The position numbers and the translations under genes are program-made. The notes beneath the pieces were generated by a model. The model was given only the letters and a program-made list of their open reading frames with translations. It was not told the DNA's origin and searched no databases. DNA of 64,000 bases from Marinilabiliaceae bacterium (GTDB lineage Bacteria; Bacteroidota; Bacteroidia; Bacteroidales; Marinilabiliaceae), in assembly GCA_016933045.1 (NCBI GenBank), contig JAFGBR010000010.1, positions 98,371 to 162,370 on the forward strand. Reading direction: 5' to 3'. Positions 37,642 through 46,079 of the stretch are shown here, piece by piece. Positions within the stretch are counted from its first letter, which is position 1; each line of letters opens with the position of its first letter.

Positions 37642-39996
37642 TTATCTATCTAACTGAATCTGATACTGTTCATTAAGTGATAAATTAACATTAATAACCG
37701 AACCATCAGCCTGTATTTTATTTACTTTAACACTCCCTTTGGTAATAAGTTCATTAGCAATTGAATAATCAATTACAATACCATCAATATTAAATGGTAA
37801 ACGAAAATCACAGCCCTGTTTAAAATTTCCACATCCAAAAGCTGTTTTCCCGGTTAATATCTCTCCCTTTTTACATTTAGGGCATATTATTATATCAGGC
37901 TTTGACGGTTCAAACACAACCTTATTTGACTCGTTAAATACAAAAATTCCATCTTGCTTAATTCCCTCAATTTCAACTCCTTTAACAACTCTTGTTTTAC
38001 CGGTTTTTAATAATTGTTTCAACTGAGTATCGGTTATTTTTTTGTTATAAATAGAAAATGGAATAACGGTTTTACATCCATTATTATACTCCGAACATCC
38101 CCAAGCTTTACTGCCTTTTAAAATAGCTCCCTTTTTACAAACCGGACACAAAAGGGTTTCCACATCATTTCTATCTTTTTTAACCGGAGTCTCTTTCTTA
38201 ACATGAGAATCCACTTCGCCTACAACCTCAATCTTCTTAACATTTTGCTCATATTTAACCTGGTTAACAACCTCCCAAACCATTTGTTTTAATTCGCCCA
38301 TAAATGTCTCGGCCGAATAATCGCCTTTTTCTATTTCACGCAATTTTTTTTCCCACAATCCGGTTAACTCAACTGACTTTAATAGCTCATTACCAATACT
38401 ATCAACCAACTGAATACCTGTAACAGTGGGATGTAGATTTTTTTTTACTTTAGATATATATTTTCGCTTAAACAGTGTTTCAATAACTGCTGCACGAGTC
38501 GAAGGCCGGCCAATTCCGTTATCTTTCATCAAATCGCGCATCTCTTCATCATCAACTTGTTTCCCGGCTGTCTCCATGGCTCTAAGAAGTGTTGCTTCAG
38601 TGTATGGCTTAGGAGGCTGGGTCATTTTCTCCTGCAAATCGGGGATATGAGAACCGGTTTCTCCCTTTTCAAATATTGGAAGTATTTTATCTTCAGTATT
38701 ATCCTTTTGCTGAGCAAATACAACCCTCCATGCCGGCTCCAATATTTGCTTACCCGATGTTTTAAATTTAACGCCATCAACTTCTCCCTCAACCGAAGTA
38801 GTACTAATTTTACTGTCGGGATAAAAATTTGCAATAAACCTACGAGCAACCATATCATAAACCAATTTCTCGTCGCGACTTAACTCCTTACCCGGATTAA
38901 CGCCGGTGGGTATAATAGCATGGTGATCAGTTACTTTTGAATTGTCAAAAACCTTTTTTGACTTTCGTATCTTCTTATCCAATAACGGAAGTGTTAAATC
39001 CTGGTAAACTGTAATTCCTTTCAAAATCTTTGGAATCTTTGGATAGATATCATCGCTTAAATAAGTAGTATCAACACGCGGATAAGTTGTAAGCTTTTTT
39101 TCATACAATTGCTGAATAGTTTTCAATGTTTCATCGGCCGATAAACCGATCTTTTTGTTACACTCAACCTGTAACGAAGTCAAGTCGAACAAACGTGGCG
39201 CCGACTCTATCCCCTCCTTTATTGAATAATCGGTAACCGTAAACGGTTTATTATTAATCTTTTCTGCGGCATTAACGGCATCTTCCTTATTCTGAAAGCG
39301 TCCGGATGAAGCAGAAAAAACAACATCCCGATAAGTTGTTTTAATCTCCCAAAATGGTTCAGGAATAAAACTTTCAATAGCTTTATGACGTTCAACAATT
39401 AGAGCTAAAGTAGGTGTTTGAACCCTGCCAATTGATAAAACCTGACCTTGCTGACCAAACTTTAGTGTATACAAACGTGTTGCATTAATACCCAAAAGCC
39501 AATCGCCAATAGCTCTTGAGCTACCGGCAGCATATAATTTTTTAAAATCATCAGCATCGCGAAGTGCTTTAAATCCCTCTTCTATAGCCTCTTCGGTAAG
39601 CGAGCTAATCCACAAACGTTTAACAGGACAACTACAACCTGCTTTTAATAAAACCCACCTCTGAATCAATTCTCCTTCCTGACCGGCATCACCACAATTT
39701 ATTACTTCTTCAGCTTCTTTAACTATGTTAGCAATAATTCTAAATTGTTTTTCAACCCCTTTATTTGTTATTAATTTAATACCAAAACGCGAAGGTATTA
39801 TTGGCAAGGTTCCTAACGACCATTTTTTCCATCCGGGCAAATAATCGTGGGGTTCTTTTAAAGTACACAAATGACCAAAAGTCCAAGTTACACGGTAATT
39901 ATTACCTTCATAATACCCATCGCAACGTTTTTTTGCGCCAATAACATTTGCTATTTCGGCAGCTACACTGGGTTTCTCTGCAATACAAACTTTCAT
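37642..39996 (-). CDS. topB: DNA topoisomerase III
   Basis: A 784-residue type IA topoisomerase that relaxes and decatenates DNA. The Toprim domain begins at the N-terminus (VCIAEKPSVAAEIANVIGA) with the acidic GDAGQEGELI; the catalytic Tyr is Y305 in TTYPRVDTTYLS, and GIGRPSTRAAVIETL marks the central domain. The C-terminus has two four-cysteine zinc ribbons, CPVCKKGAILKGSKAWGCSE-like and CPKCKKGEILTGKTAFGCGN-like, each ending in a C-terminal-repeat fold. The ATG at 39996 is used rather than the preceding TTG. Standalone topB genes are common in Bacteroidota, both chromosomal and on conjugative elements; no mobile-element gene is adjacent. Confidence 0.95.
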   Translation of the reverse strand: MKVCIAEKPSVAAEIANVIGAKKRCDGYYEGNNYRVTWTFGHLCTLKEPHDYLPGWKKWSLGTLPIIPSRFGIKLITNKGVEKQFRIIANIVKEAEEVINCGDAGQEGELIQRWVLLKAGCSCPVKRLWISSLTEEAIEEGFKALRDADDFKKLYAAGSSRAIGDWLLGINATRLYTLKFGQQGQVLSIGRVQTPTLALIVERHKAIESFIPEPFWEIKTTYRDVVFSASSGRFQNKEDAVNAAEKINNKPFTVTDYSIKEGIESAPRLFDLTSLQVECNKKIGLSADETLKTIQQLYEKKLTTYPRVDTTYLSDDIYPKIPKILKGITVYQDLTLPLLDKKIRKSKKVFDNSKVTDHHAIIPTGVNPGKELSRDEKLVYDMVARRFIANFYPDSKISTTSVEGEVDGVKFKTSGKQILEPAWRVVFAQQKDNTEDKILPIFEKGETGSHIPDLQEKMTQPPKPYTEATLLRAMETAGKQVDDEEMRDLMKDNGIGRPSTRAAVIETLFKRKYISKVKKNLHPTVTGIQLVDSIGNELLKSVELTGLWEKKLREIEKGDYSAETFMGELKQMVWEVVNQVKYEQNVKKIEVVGEVDSHVKKETPVKKDRNDVETLLCPVCKKGAILKGSKAWGCSEYNNGCKTVIPFSIYNKKITDTQLKQLLKTGKTRVVKGVEIEGIKQDGIFVFNESNKVVFEPSKPDIIICPKCKKGEILTGKTAFGCGNFKQGCDFRLPFNIDGIVIDYSIANELITKGSVKVNKIQADGSVINVNLSLNEQYQIQLDR

Positions 39997-40133
39997 CAAA
40001 TAAAACTACCTAATATTGGATCATACACTTTGGGTGTACACGAAGATAACAAAGCACAAGAAAAGAAACAAAGAAAATAAAAATAGTGTTATTCCCTTTG
40101 GGTTATAAATTAAAGTAAATGAATATATTAACT

Positions 40134-41543
40134 CTATTTCTTTTTTGTTTTTTGACCAAATCCTTTTCGTTGCTGCTTACCCCATCCCTTTTTATTAAAA
40201 ATAACATCGATATTTCCTTTCAATGCAAAATAGGTATGAAAAGGATAAAAGAATGGCTCAATCATAGCAGTTAAAAACAATTTAACTACATCGCGTTTAT
40301 GGCGATACTTATGAAATGTTATCTCTTCATATAATATTGACCATGTAGAAAGCATTAATGCAACTGAATATACAAATGCAAACAACAACAAATAAAATGG
40401 CCAGTTCATCATATTATTATAAATTAAATAACCAGTATAGATGAAACCGGCTAAGGCAAGTAATGGAGCTAACCATTCAAAAAATAGCCAATAAGGAAAA
40501 CTCATCATTCCCAATACTTTATACCTGGGGTTAAGGAACATTTTCCGATGAGTATAAAGAGATTGAATCAATCCTCTTGTCCATCGACTTCGTTGACGTG
40601 CTAATGTTTTAACATCAGATGGAGCTTCAGTCCAGCACAATGGATCGGGTATATAAGTTACTTCGTACTTTTGTTTATTTTCATTCATATAACGGCGCAT
40701 ACGAAGTACCAGCTCCATATCTTCACCTACTGTTTTAGTACTATAACCACCTGCTTTAATTACAGTTTCTTTATCGAACATTCCCATAGCACCCGAAATC
40801 AACATTAATCCATCGAGTTGACTCCAGGCCATACGTCCTAATAAAAATGCACGTGTATATTCCAAGACCTGTAAACGAGGCAAAAAAGCTTTTGGCAAAT
40901 TAACCTTTTTTATATGCCCACGAACCACCTCGCATGAGTTAACAATACGAATAACTCCTCCTGTTCCTATTACCTTCTTTTCTTTCTCCTCCAAAAAAGG
41001 TTTTACCAATCGTAACAATGATTCATTTTCAATTATCGAATCAGTATCAATTGTAACAATTAAATTACTACGACTTACATTTATCCCGGCATTTAATGAA
41101 TCTGATTTTCCACCATTAACCTTATCAATAACAGTTAATCGACTATATGATGGATTTTCAGATCGATATACAGCACGAATTCTCTCACATGGCATCTGGT
41201 AATCGAAAAAATAATTAACTCTCACTAAACTATATGCTTCAATAACCTTTTGCAGCGAATCATCGGTACTACCATCATTAACAATAATAACTTCAAACTG
41301 ATTATAATATAACGATAAAAGTGTGCGAACATTGTCAACAATGGTTTTGCCTTCGTTATAAGCAGGAGCTATAATTGTTACATTTGGGCTTAAAGGTGAA
41401 AGAACTAGCTGATTATAATTTACAAAACTATTCTTTTTAAAATACTTATTAAGCGAAATAGCCGAATAGGTTCCCAACATCAAATACGACAATAGTAGTA
41501 CGATGGTGAAAATAAATATAAATTGTCCGAGTATAAATTCCAT
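40134..41543 (-). CDS. Processive family 2 glycosyltransferase (PgaC-like)
   Basis: A 469-residue inner-membrane glycosyltransferase. An N-terminal transmembrane helix (~8-30) precedes the GT2 domain with NDGSTDDS, the DTDS metal-binding motif, a GEDMEL base region and QRSRWTRG, the QxxRW signature of processive synthases (poly-GlcNAc, cellulose, hyaluronan). Three or four transmembrane helices follow from ~350, and a basic tail (GKQQRKGFGQKTKKK) ends the protein. It probably polymerises and extrudes an exopolysaccharide. It is the last gene of the REC-YaiO-HEAT-GT2 operon. No PgaB-like deacetylase is present, so the polymer need not be PNAG. Confidence 0.88.
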   Translation of the reverse strand: MEFILGQFIFIFTIVLLLSYLMLGTYSAISLNKYFKKNSFVNYNQLVLSPLSPNVTIIAPAYNEGKTIVDNVRTLLSLYYNQFEVIIVNDGSTDDSLQKVIEAYSLVRVNYFFDYQMPCERIRAVYRSENPSYSRLTVIDKVNGGKSDSLNAGINVSRSNLIVTIDTDSIIENESLLRLVKPFLEEKEKKVIGTGGVIRIVNSCEVVRGHIKKVNLPKAFLPRLQVLEYTRAFLLGRMAWSQLDGLMLISGAMGMFDKETVIKAGGYSTKTVGEDMELVLRMRRYMNENKQKYEVTYIPDPLCWTEAPSDVKTLARQRSRWTRGLIQSLYTHRKMFLNPRYKVLGMMSFPYWLFFEWLAPLLALAGFIYTGYLIYNNMMNWPFYLLLFAFVYSVALMLSTWSILYEEITFHKYRHKRDVVKLFLTAMIEPFFYPFHTYFALKGNIDVIFNKKGWGKQQRKGFGQKTKKK

Positions 41544-41557
41544 ATTACAATTTCAAT

Positions 41558-42844
41558 TTAAACAATACGTTTATCCAACACATGACGAATAATAATCTGA
41601 TAATTTTTATATTCTGAATCCATCAATTTATTGAGTTCCCGAATACCTGCATCTCCTAGATTTTCAATAGCCTTTGTTGATTCTATTTGCAATTGAACAT
41701 CATCCTCCTTATCCAAAACTAATTTTAAAAATCCAAGCATCGATTCGCGAGGTACTTTAGCCATCGATCGGATAATTTCAATCTTTATCGGATATATTTC
41801 ATATTTATACCGACTCTTTAAAATTTTCAATGAGGATGCAAGTTCCAAATCTCCACAAACCTCAACTGCTAATTGCCGTACTTCTTCCCTTTCGTGATGC
41901 AAAACTTCAAATATTGCATCCTCATTATCTGTTTGATTATATTCCCTAATCATTCTTAAGGCAAACATAACTACGGTATAATTTGGAGAATCGAGCCATT
42001 GCGAAAATAATGGAACTTTTATTTCGTGCTGTATTAGCATTGAGTGTAACGTAATTTGCTCCCACAGTGAAAATGGATGTGTCTGAAAATAAAGCCATTC
42101 AAAAGGATTCTCTTCACTTAACCTAACTAATGCAATTTGAGCTTCCATTCTTAGTATATCATTTTTCGACTGCAATGCACTCAATATTTCATCATTCCCC
42201 TCTTTTAAATTCATAAATGCCAACTCTTTAAACCCTTTAACTTTAACATGCCATTTTTTACTTTTTGCTTTGGCCAATGAATCTTTATCCAACTGCAAAT
42301 CAATATACAATTGCTGAAGCTTATACCCAGACTCACCTTTAAGGTTAATACTAATATCAATAATAGTATCGATAAGAACCTGCCTCCTGAATGAATTTGA
42401 TGCTATTTTATAAAAACCTTCAATTCCACTTCCAACAAACAAATAATCGAGTATTAATGATTGGTATTTCTCAAGCAAAAACTGCCGCAATTTTGATTCA
42501 CGCTCTAACCTGCTTCTATTTAACAGTATCAAAGCCAACAGAACAAACATTATAGCAATAGATGCTACAATTACAACCATAAGAGCATTAACAAGGTAAA
42601 ATGATTTTCCAAAATAGTTTACCTCCCATAGCCAAGGGTTTTCTTGTGTTGTATCAACAGAACCATTATTAATCAAAGATTCATCACTCTGATTATCAAT
42701 CGATTCAACAATACTCACACTTTTTATTATATTTGTATCGTTATTTTGGGTTTGCGAATACAAACAATTCACAGGCATTATCATTATAATAAATGATGCC
42801 AGCAGAACAGTTACCAATTGGTATTTTTTATTAATACTGATCAT
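41558..42844 (-). CDS. Membrane-anchored HEAT-repeat protein
   Basis: A 428-residue protein with a signal-like N-terminus (~residues 10-30), an extracytoplasmic linker rich in Asn and Ser, a transmembrane helix (~80-103, LVNALMVVIVASIAIMFVLL) and a cytoplasmic part of HEAT-type alpha repeats (~170-428, for example REEVRQLAVEVCGDLELASS and DDVQLQIESTKAIENLGDAG). HEAT repeats bind other proteins. Its start overlaps the stop of the YaiO gene by 4 bp (ATGA), and it is followed after 14 bp by the GT2 gene, so it is likely a scaffold or regulator of the glycosyltransferase. The mechanism is inferred. Confidence 0.82.
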   Translation of the reverse strand: MISINKKYQLVTVLLASFIIMIMPVNCLYSQTQNNDTNIIKSVSIVESIDNQSDESLINNGSVDTTQENPWLWEVNYFGKSFYLVNALMVVIVASIAIMFVLLALILLNRSRLERESKLRQFLLEKYQSLILDYLFVGSGIEGFYKIASNSFRRQVLIDTIIDISINLKGESGYKLQQLYIDLQLDKDSLAKAKSKKWHVKVKGFKELAFMNLKEGNDEILSALQSKNDILRMEAQIALVRLSEENPFEWLYFQTHPFSLWEQITLHSMLIQHEIKVPLFSQWLDSPNYTVVMFALRMIREYNQTDNEDAIFEVLHHEREEVRQLAVEVCGDLELASSLKILKSRYKYEIYPIKIEIIRSMAKVPRESMLGFLKLVLDKEDDVQLQIESTKAIENLGDAGIRELNKLMDSEYKNYQIIIRHVLDKRIV

Positions 42845-44112
42845 TTGCCAAAAGAATAAATAAAGCTGATTGTTCCATCGTACCTGTTTCGATATTTCTC
42901 ACTCGAATACTCTTCGTAAGCATAACCTAATCCAGCTTTTAATGTCCATTGTTCAGCTATTTTTTTACAATACATGGTTCTAATACTATAAGCACTCTGT
43001 CGCTCTAAATCGTTTTTTATGTCAAATGGTTCATCCGGAGCTGTTCCCATTCCTAAAGTAACCTGAAAAAAGTCTATTTCATTAAAATATCTTCTTCCGG
43101 TTAAATAATACGATCCAGTTACACCAACATCTTTAAAATGAGCATAACCCCTTAAACAAAACCAATATTTACCCAAATACTTTTCGAGCGAAGCGGTACC
43201 AATATATATATGGTTTTCATCCCAATTATAATAATTAATACCAATTGAAGCAATAAACGCAGCTGGCAGTTTATGCCATATTTCAGCAGCAGCTTTATGT
43301 GTAGGGAAATGATTATGAGGGCTATAACCGTACAATAACATACCATAAGAAGCTTTAGTTAAATTAATATACGATTCTGCTTCCAATTGCCACTCGGTCG
43401 ATTCTACAAAAGAAGAGCGTTTTGGATATAGTTGACCTATATTTAATCGTCCTCCAATACTTCCCCACTTAACAGGTTTTTGCACTCCGGCAGTAAACAG
43501 ATGCCACCAACGGCTATATGGTTCAGAAAAATGATCAAATGAGTAACCTACCGATACATGGGTTAATTTCTTTCGGGGTTTTAATTGATTTTTTATGTCG
43601 TTTGCAACAACATTCAACGAATCGCGATTTAAAATTGAATCAGCCTGATTTACAGCTTGTTGTTTTTGTTCATTTGCCAATAATGCTAAAGCATATTTTT
43701 CACGATATTTAATATTATCAGGATTTGAACCTAACATTTGCAAAGCCAATTTTTCAGCAACAGGCATATTTCCTGAAAAATATGCCAAATCAAGTTGCGC
43801 TTCCTGTGCTTCAATATTATCCGGATTATTTGTTAATACCTTATCAATATATTTTTGTGCCGAATCGTATTTAGCCTCCCACAAATAGGTTCTGGCAATT
43901 AAAAGTGAAACATCATCGAACTTTGGTATTGAATCTAATATTTTAAAACCCAATTGCCTGGCATCATTATATTTACCCGAAAAAGCCAGTTCTCTTGTTA
44001 ACTGATATTTCTGTTCCGGATTCATTTTTTGAAAATCTGTTTGCTGAGCAAACATTTTTACTATTCCAAAAAACAAACTAATAGATAATAAACATAGATA
44101 TCTGCTATACAT
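42841..44112 (-). CDS. YaiO-family outer-membrane beta-barrel protein with TPR region
   Basis: A 423-residue exported protein. A signal peptide (~1-22, ending FAQQ) is followed by TPR-like repeats (~35-160, ARTYLWEAKYDSAQKYIDK, NPDNIEAQEAQLDLAYFSGN) and a YaiO-type beta-barrel (~185-423, THVSVGYSFDHFSEPYSRWW, ending YDGTISFIYSFGK). YaiO proteins are outer-membrane barrels, often near polysaccharide genes. The TPR-plus-barrel layout resembles PgaA or AlgK-AlgE export pores. It is the second gene of the operon, 3 bp after the REC gene, and probably forms the exit channel of the polysaccharide made by the GT2. This role is inferred. Confidence 0.85.
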   Translation of the reverse strand: MYSRYLCLLSISLFFGIVKMFAQQTDFQKMNPEQKYQLTRELAFSGKYNDARQLGFKILDSIPKFDDVSLLIARTYLWEAKYDSAQKYIDKVLTNNPDNIEAQEAQLDLAYFSGNMPVAEKLALQMLGSNPDNIKYREKYALALLANEQKQQAVNQADSILNRDSLNVVANDIKNQLKPRKKLTHVSVGYSFDHFSEPYSRWWHLFTAGVQKPVKWGSIGGRLNIGQLYPKRSSFVESTEWQLEAESYINLTKASYGMLLYGYSPHNHFPTHKAAAEIWHKLPAAFIASIGINYYNWDENHIYIGTASLEKYLGKYWFCLRGYAHFKDVGVTGSYYLTGRRYFNEIDFFQVTLGMGTAPDEPFDIKNDLERQSAYSIRTMYCKKIAEQWTLKAGLGYAYEEYSSEKYRNRYDGTISFIYSFGK

Positions 44113-44115
44113 TCG

Positions 44116-44481
44116 TTAATTTTTGATATGAAGTGTTGATTTTATTGTTCTCACCAGTTCTTTAGGGTCATAAGGCTTTACAATATATTTTGTAATACCA
44201 AGTGTTTCGGCCTGTTCCCTGATTTGCTTATTATTTATAGCTGTAACTACAATTATTGGTGTTTCCTTTAACAAATCATGCCTATAATATTCAATTAATT
44301 CAATACCGCTGCTATAAGGCAAATGAATATCTACTATTAACAAATCATATTCTTCACTTTTAACTTTTTCAAAAGCCTCTGTCCCATCCAAAGCTTGTTC
44401 AATCTGAAAACCTTCTTTACCTAAAAGTATATTAAGAGCCTTTTGCATAAGCCGGTCATCTTCACAAATTAAAATTTTCAT
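44116..44481 (-). CDS. Single-domain response regulator leading the polysaccharide operon
   Basis: A 121-residue CheY-like receiver with acidic residues E7, D8 and D9, phospho-acceptor D51 (LLIVDIHLP), Thr in IIVVTAINN, and Lys in YIVKPYDP. There is no output domain. It is the first gene of the REC-YaiO-HEAT-GT2 operon, with a 3-bp gap to YaiO, so it may control synthase activity by binding the HEAT protein or GT2, rather than by acting on transcription. Start ATG 44481. The kinase is not next to it. Confidence 0.9.
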   Translation of the reverse strand: MKILICEDDRLMQKALNILLGKEGFQIEQALDGTEAFEKVKSEEYDLLIVDIHLPYSSGIELIEYYRHDLLKETPIIVVTAINNKQIREQAETLGITKYIVKPYDPKELVRTIKSTLHIKN

Positions 44482-44768
44482 GTTTTAATACTATTTTAAA
44501 TACACATTGAACTCGCCAAAAAAATAAATATAACCAAGAATTGATAAAAGCTTGTTCATGGCTTATTTAATCTAAAAAATTACTTATTAATATTAGCTAA
44601 GTTTATTTGCACTAAATAACAACTATTTGTATTATTGAAAAACACAACATTTAATACTATTAAACAAAATTAATTATGCAATTTTAATAAAATAAAACCA
44701 ATTTTTGTCAAAAAAATCATTTTGATATATTTAAAAATAGTTATCTAATCATATTTTTTATTAATAAA

Positions 44769-46073
44769 ATGAAAAATAATAATAACTCAAACATACTAAA
44801 CCTAATGCAATTTATTAATGAATGTACATCTCCATTTCAAACAATAAATCAGGTTCAGAACAAACTAATAATCAATGATTTTCATTTTCTGGATATTTCA
44901 CAAAAATGGCAATTGAAAAAGGGTGGAAAATATTTTACCACTCTAAATCAAACCAGTTTATTTGCTTTTCAAATTGGGCTCGGAGATCCGGAAAACGATG
45001 GGTTTAAACTTATTAGTGCTCATTCAGATTCACCCGGTTTTAAAATTAAACCAATACCGGAAATGATGATTAAAAATCACTACCTAAAATTAAACACCGA
45101 GGTATACGGAAGTCCCATTTTAATGTCGTGGATGGATCGTCCATTATCAATTGCCGGACGTATAATTATTAAAAGTAACGATGTTTTAAAACCAAAACAT
45201 GAACTAATCAATTTTCAAAAACCACTTTTAACAATTCCAAACCTAGCCATTCATTTAAACCGTCAGGTAAATGAAGGCCTTAACATCAATAATCAAATTG
45301 ACATGTTACCTCTATTAGGAATTATAAACAATTCACTTGAAAAAGATAATAATATTCTCTCAATAATTTCACACGAGTTTAATGTAAATCGGGATAGCAT
45401 TCTTGATTATGATTTATATTTATATAACGCCGAAAAAGCGAGTCTTATTGGCAATAAAGAAGAGTTTATTTCAGCACCCCGTTTAGATAATTTAGCTATG
45501 GTACATGCCGGATTAACAGCTCTTATAAATGCTCCACTATCGAAAGCAACAAATTGTTTATGTATTTTCGATAATGAAGAGGTAGGATCTATGTCGAAAC
45601 AAGGAGCAGGTTCTCCTATTCTGAAACATATTATTGAAAGAATTTTAATATGCTTAGAAAAAAACAGGGAAGAATTTCAAAGAAGCATATACAAATCGTT
45701 CATGATATCGGCCGATATGGCACATGCTCTTCACCCCAATTATACCGAAAAACACGATCCGGTAAACCAACCCTTAATTAATGGTGGTCCGGTTATTAAA
45801 TATCATTCGGGACAAAAATATACCACCGATGGAGATAGTGGTGCAATTTTTACACAATTATGTAACCTGGCAAATGTACCATACCAAAAGTTTGTAAATA
45901 GAAGTGACATTGCAGGTGGCTCAACATTAGGCAATATATCGACCACCCAAATAAATTTTAAAACCGTTGATGTTGGAAACCCTATGTTGGCAATGCATTC
46001 GGCACGTGAACTTGCTGGCACATACGATCATAACTATATAATTCAGGTTTTCAAACAGTATTACGACATTTAA
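44769..46073 (+). CDS. M18 family aminopeptidase
   Basis: A 434-residue cytoplasmic metallo-aminopeptidase (aspartyl aminopeptidase / ApeB type) that releases N-terminal residues from peptides. Metal-binding motifs are visible: H85 in SAHSDSPGF, the acid pair in FDNEEVGSMSKQGAGS, and later SADMAHALHPNYTEKH with a metal histidine; APRLDNLAMVHAG is a family strand. The C-terminal DIAGGSTLGNISTTQ completes the fold. Length is normal. It stands alone, and its stop is 6 bp from the convergent fusion gene. Confidence 0.93.
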   Translation: MKNNNNSNILNLMQFINECTSPFQTINQVQNKLIINDFHFLDISQKWQLKKGGKYFTTLNQTSLFAFQIGLGDPENDGFKLISAHSDSPGFKIKPIPEMMIKNHYLKLNTEVYGSPILMSWMDRPLSIAGRIIIKSNDVLKPKHELINFQKPLLTIPNLAIHLNRQVNEGLNINNQIDMLPLLGIINNSLEKDNNILSIISHEFNVNRDSILDYDLYLYNAEKASLIGNKEEFISAPRLDNLAMVHAGLTALINAPLSKATNCLCIFDNEEVGSMSKQGAGSPILKHIIERILICLEKNREEFQRSIYKSFMISADMAHALHPNYTEKHDPVNQPLINGGPVIKYHSGQKYTTDGDSGAIFTQLCNLANVPYQKFVNRSDIAGGSTLGNISTTQINFKTVDVGNPMLAMHSARELAGTYDHNYIIQVFKQYYDI

Positions 46074-46079
46074 CCTGCT

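Noticed and set aside
37642..39996. topB as a marker of an integrated conjugative element
   Set aside because: No relaxase, tra genes, integrase or attachment repeats are in view, and chromosomal topB is common in the phylum.
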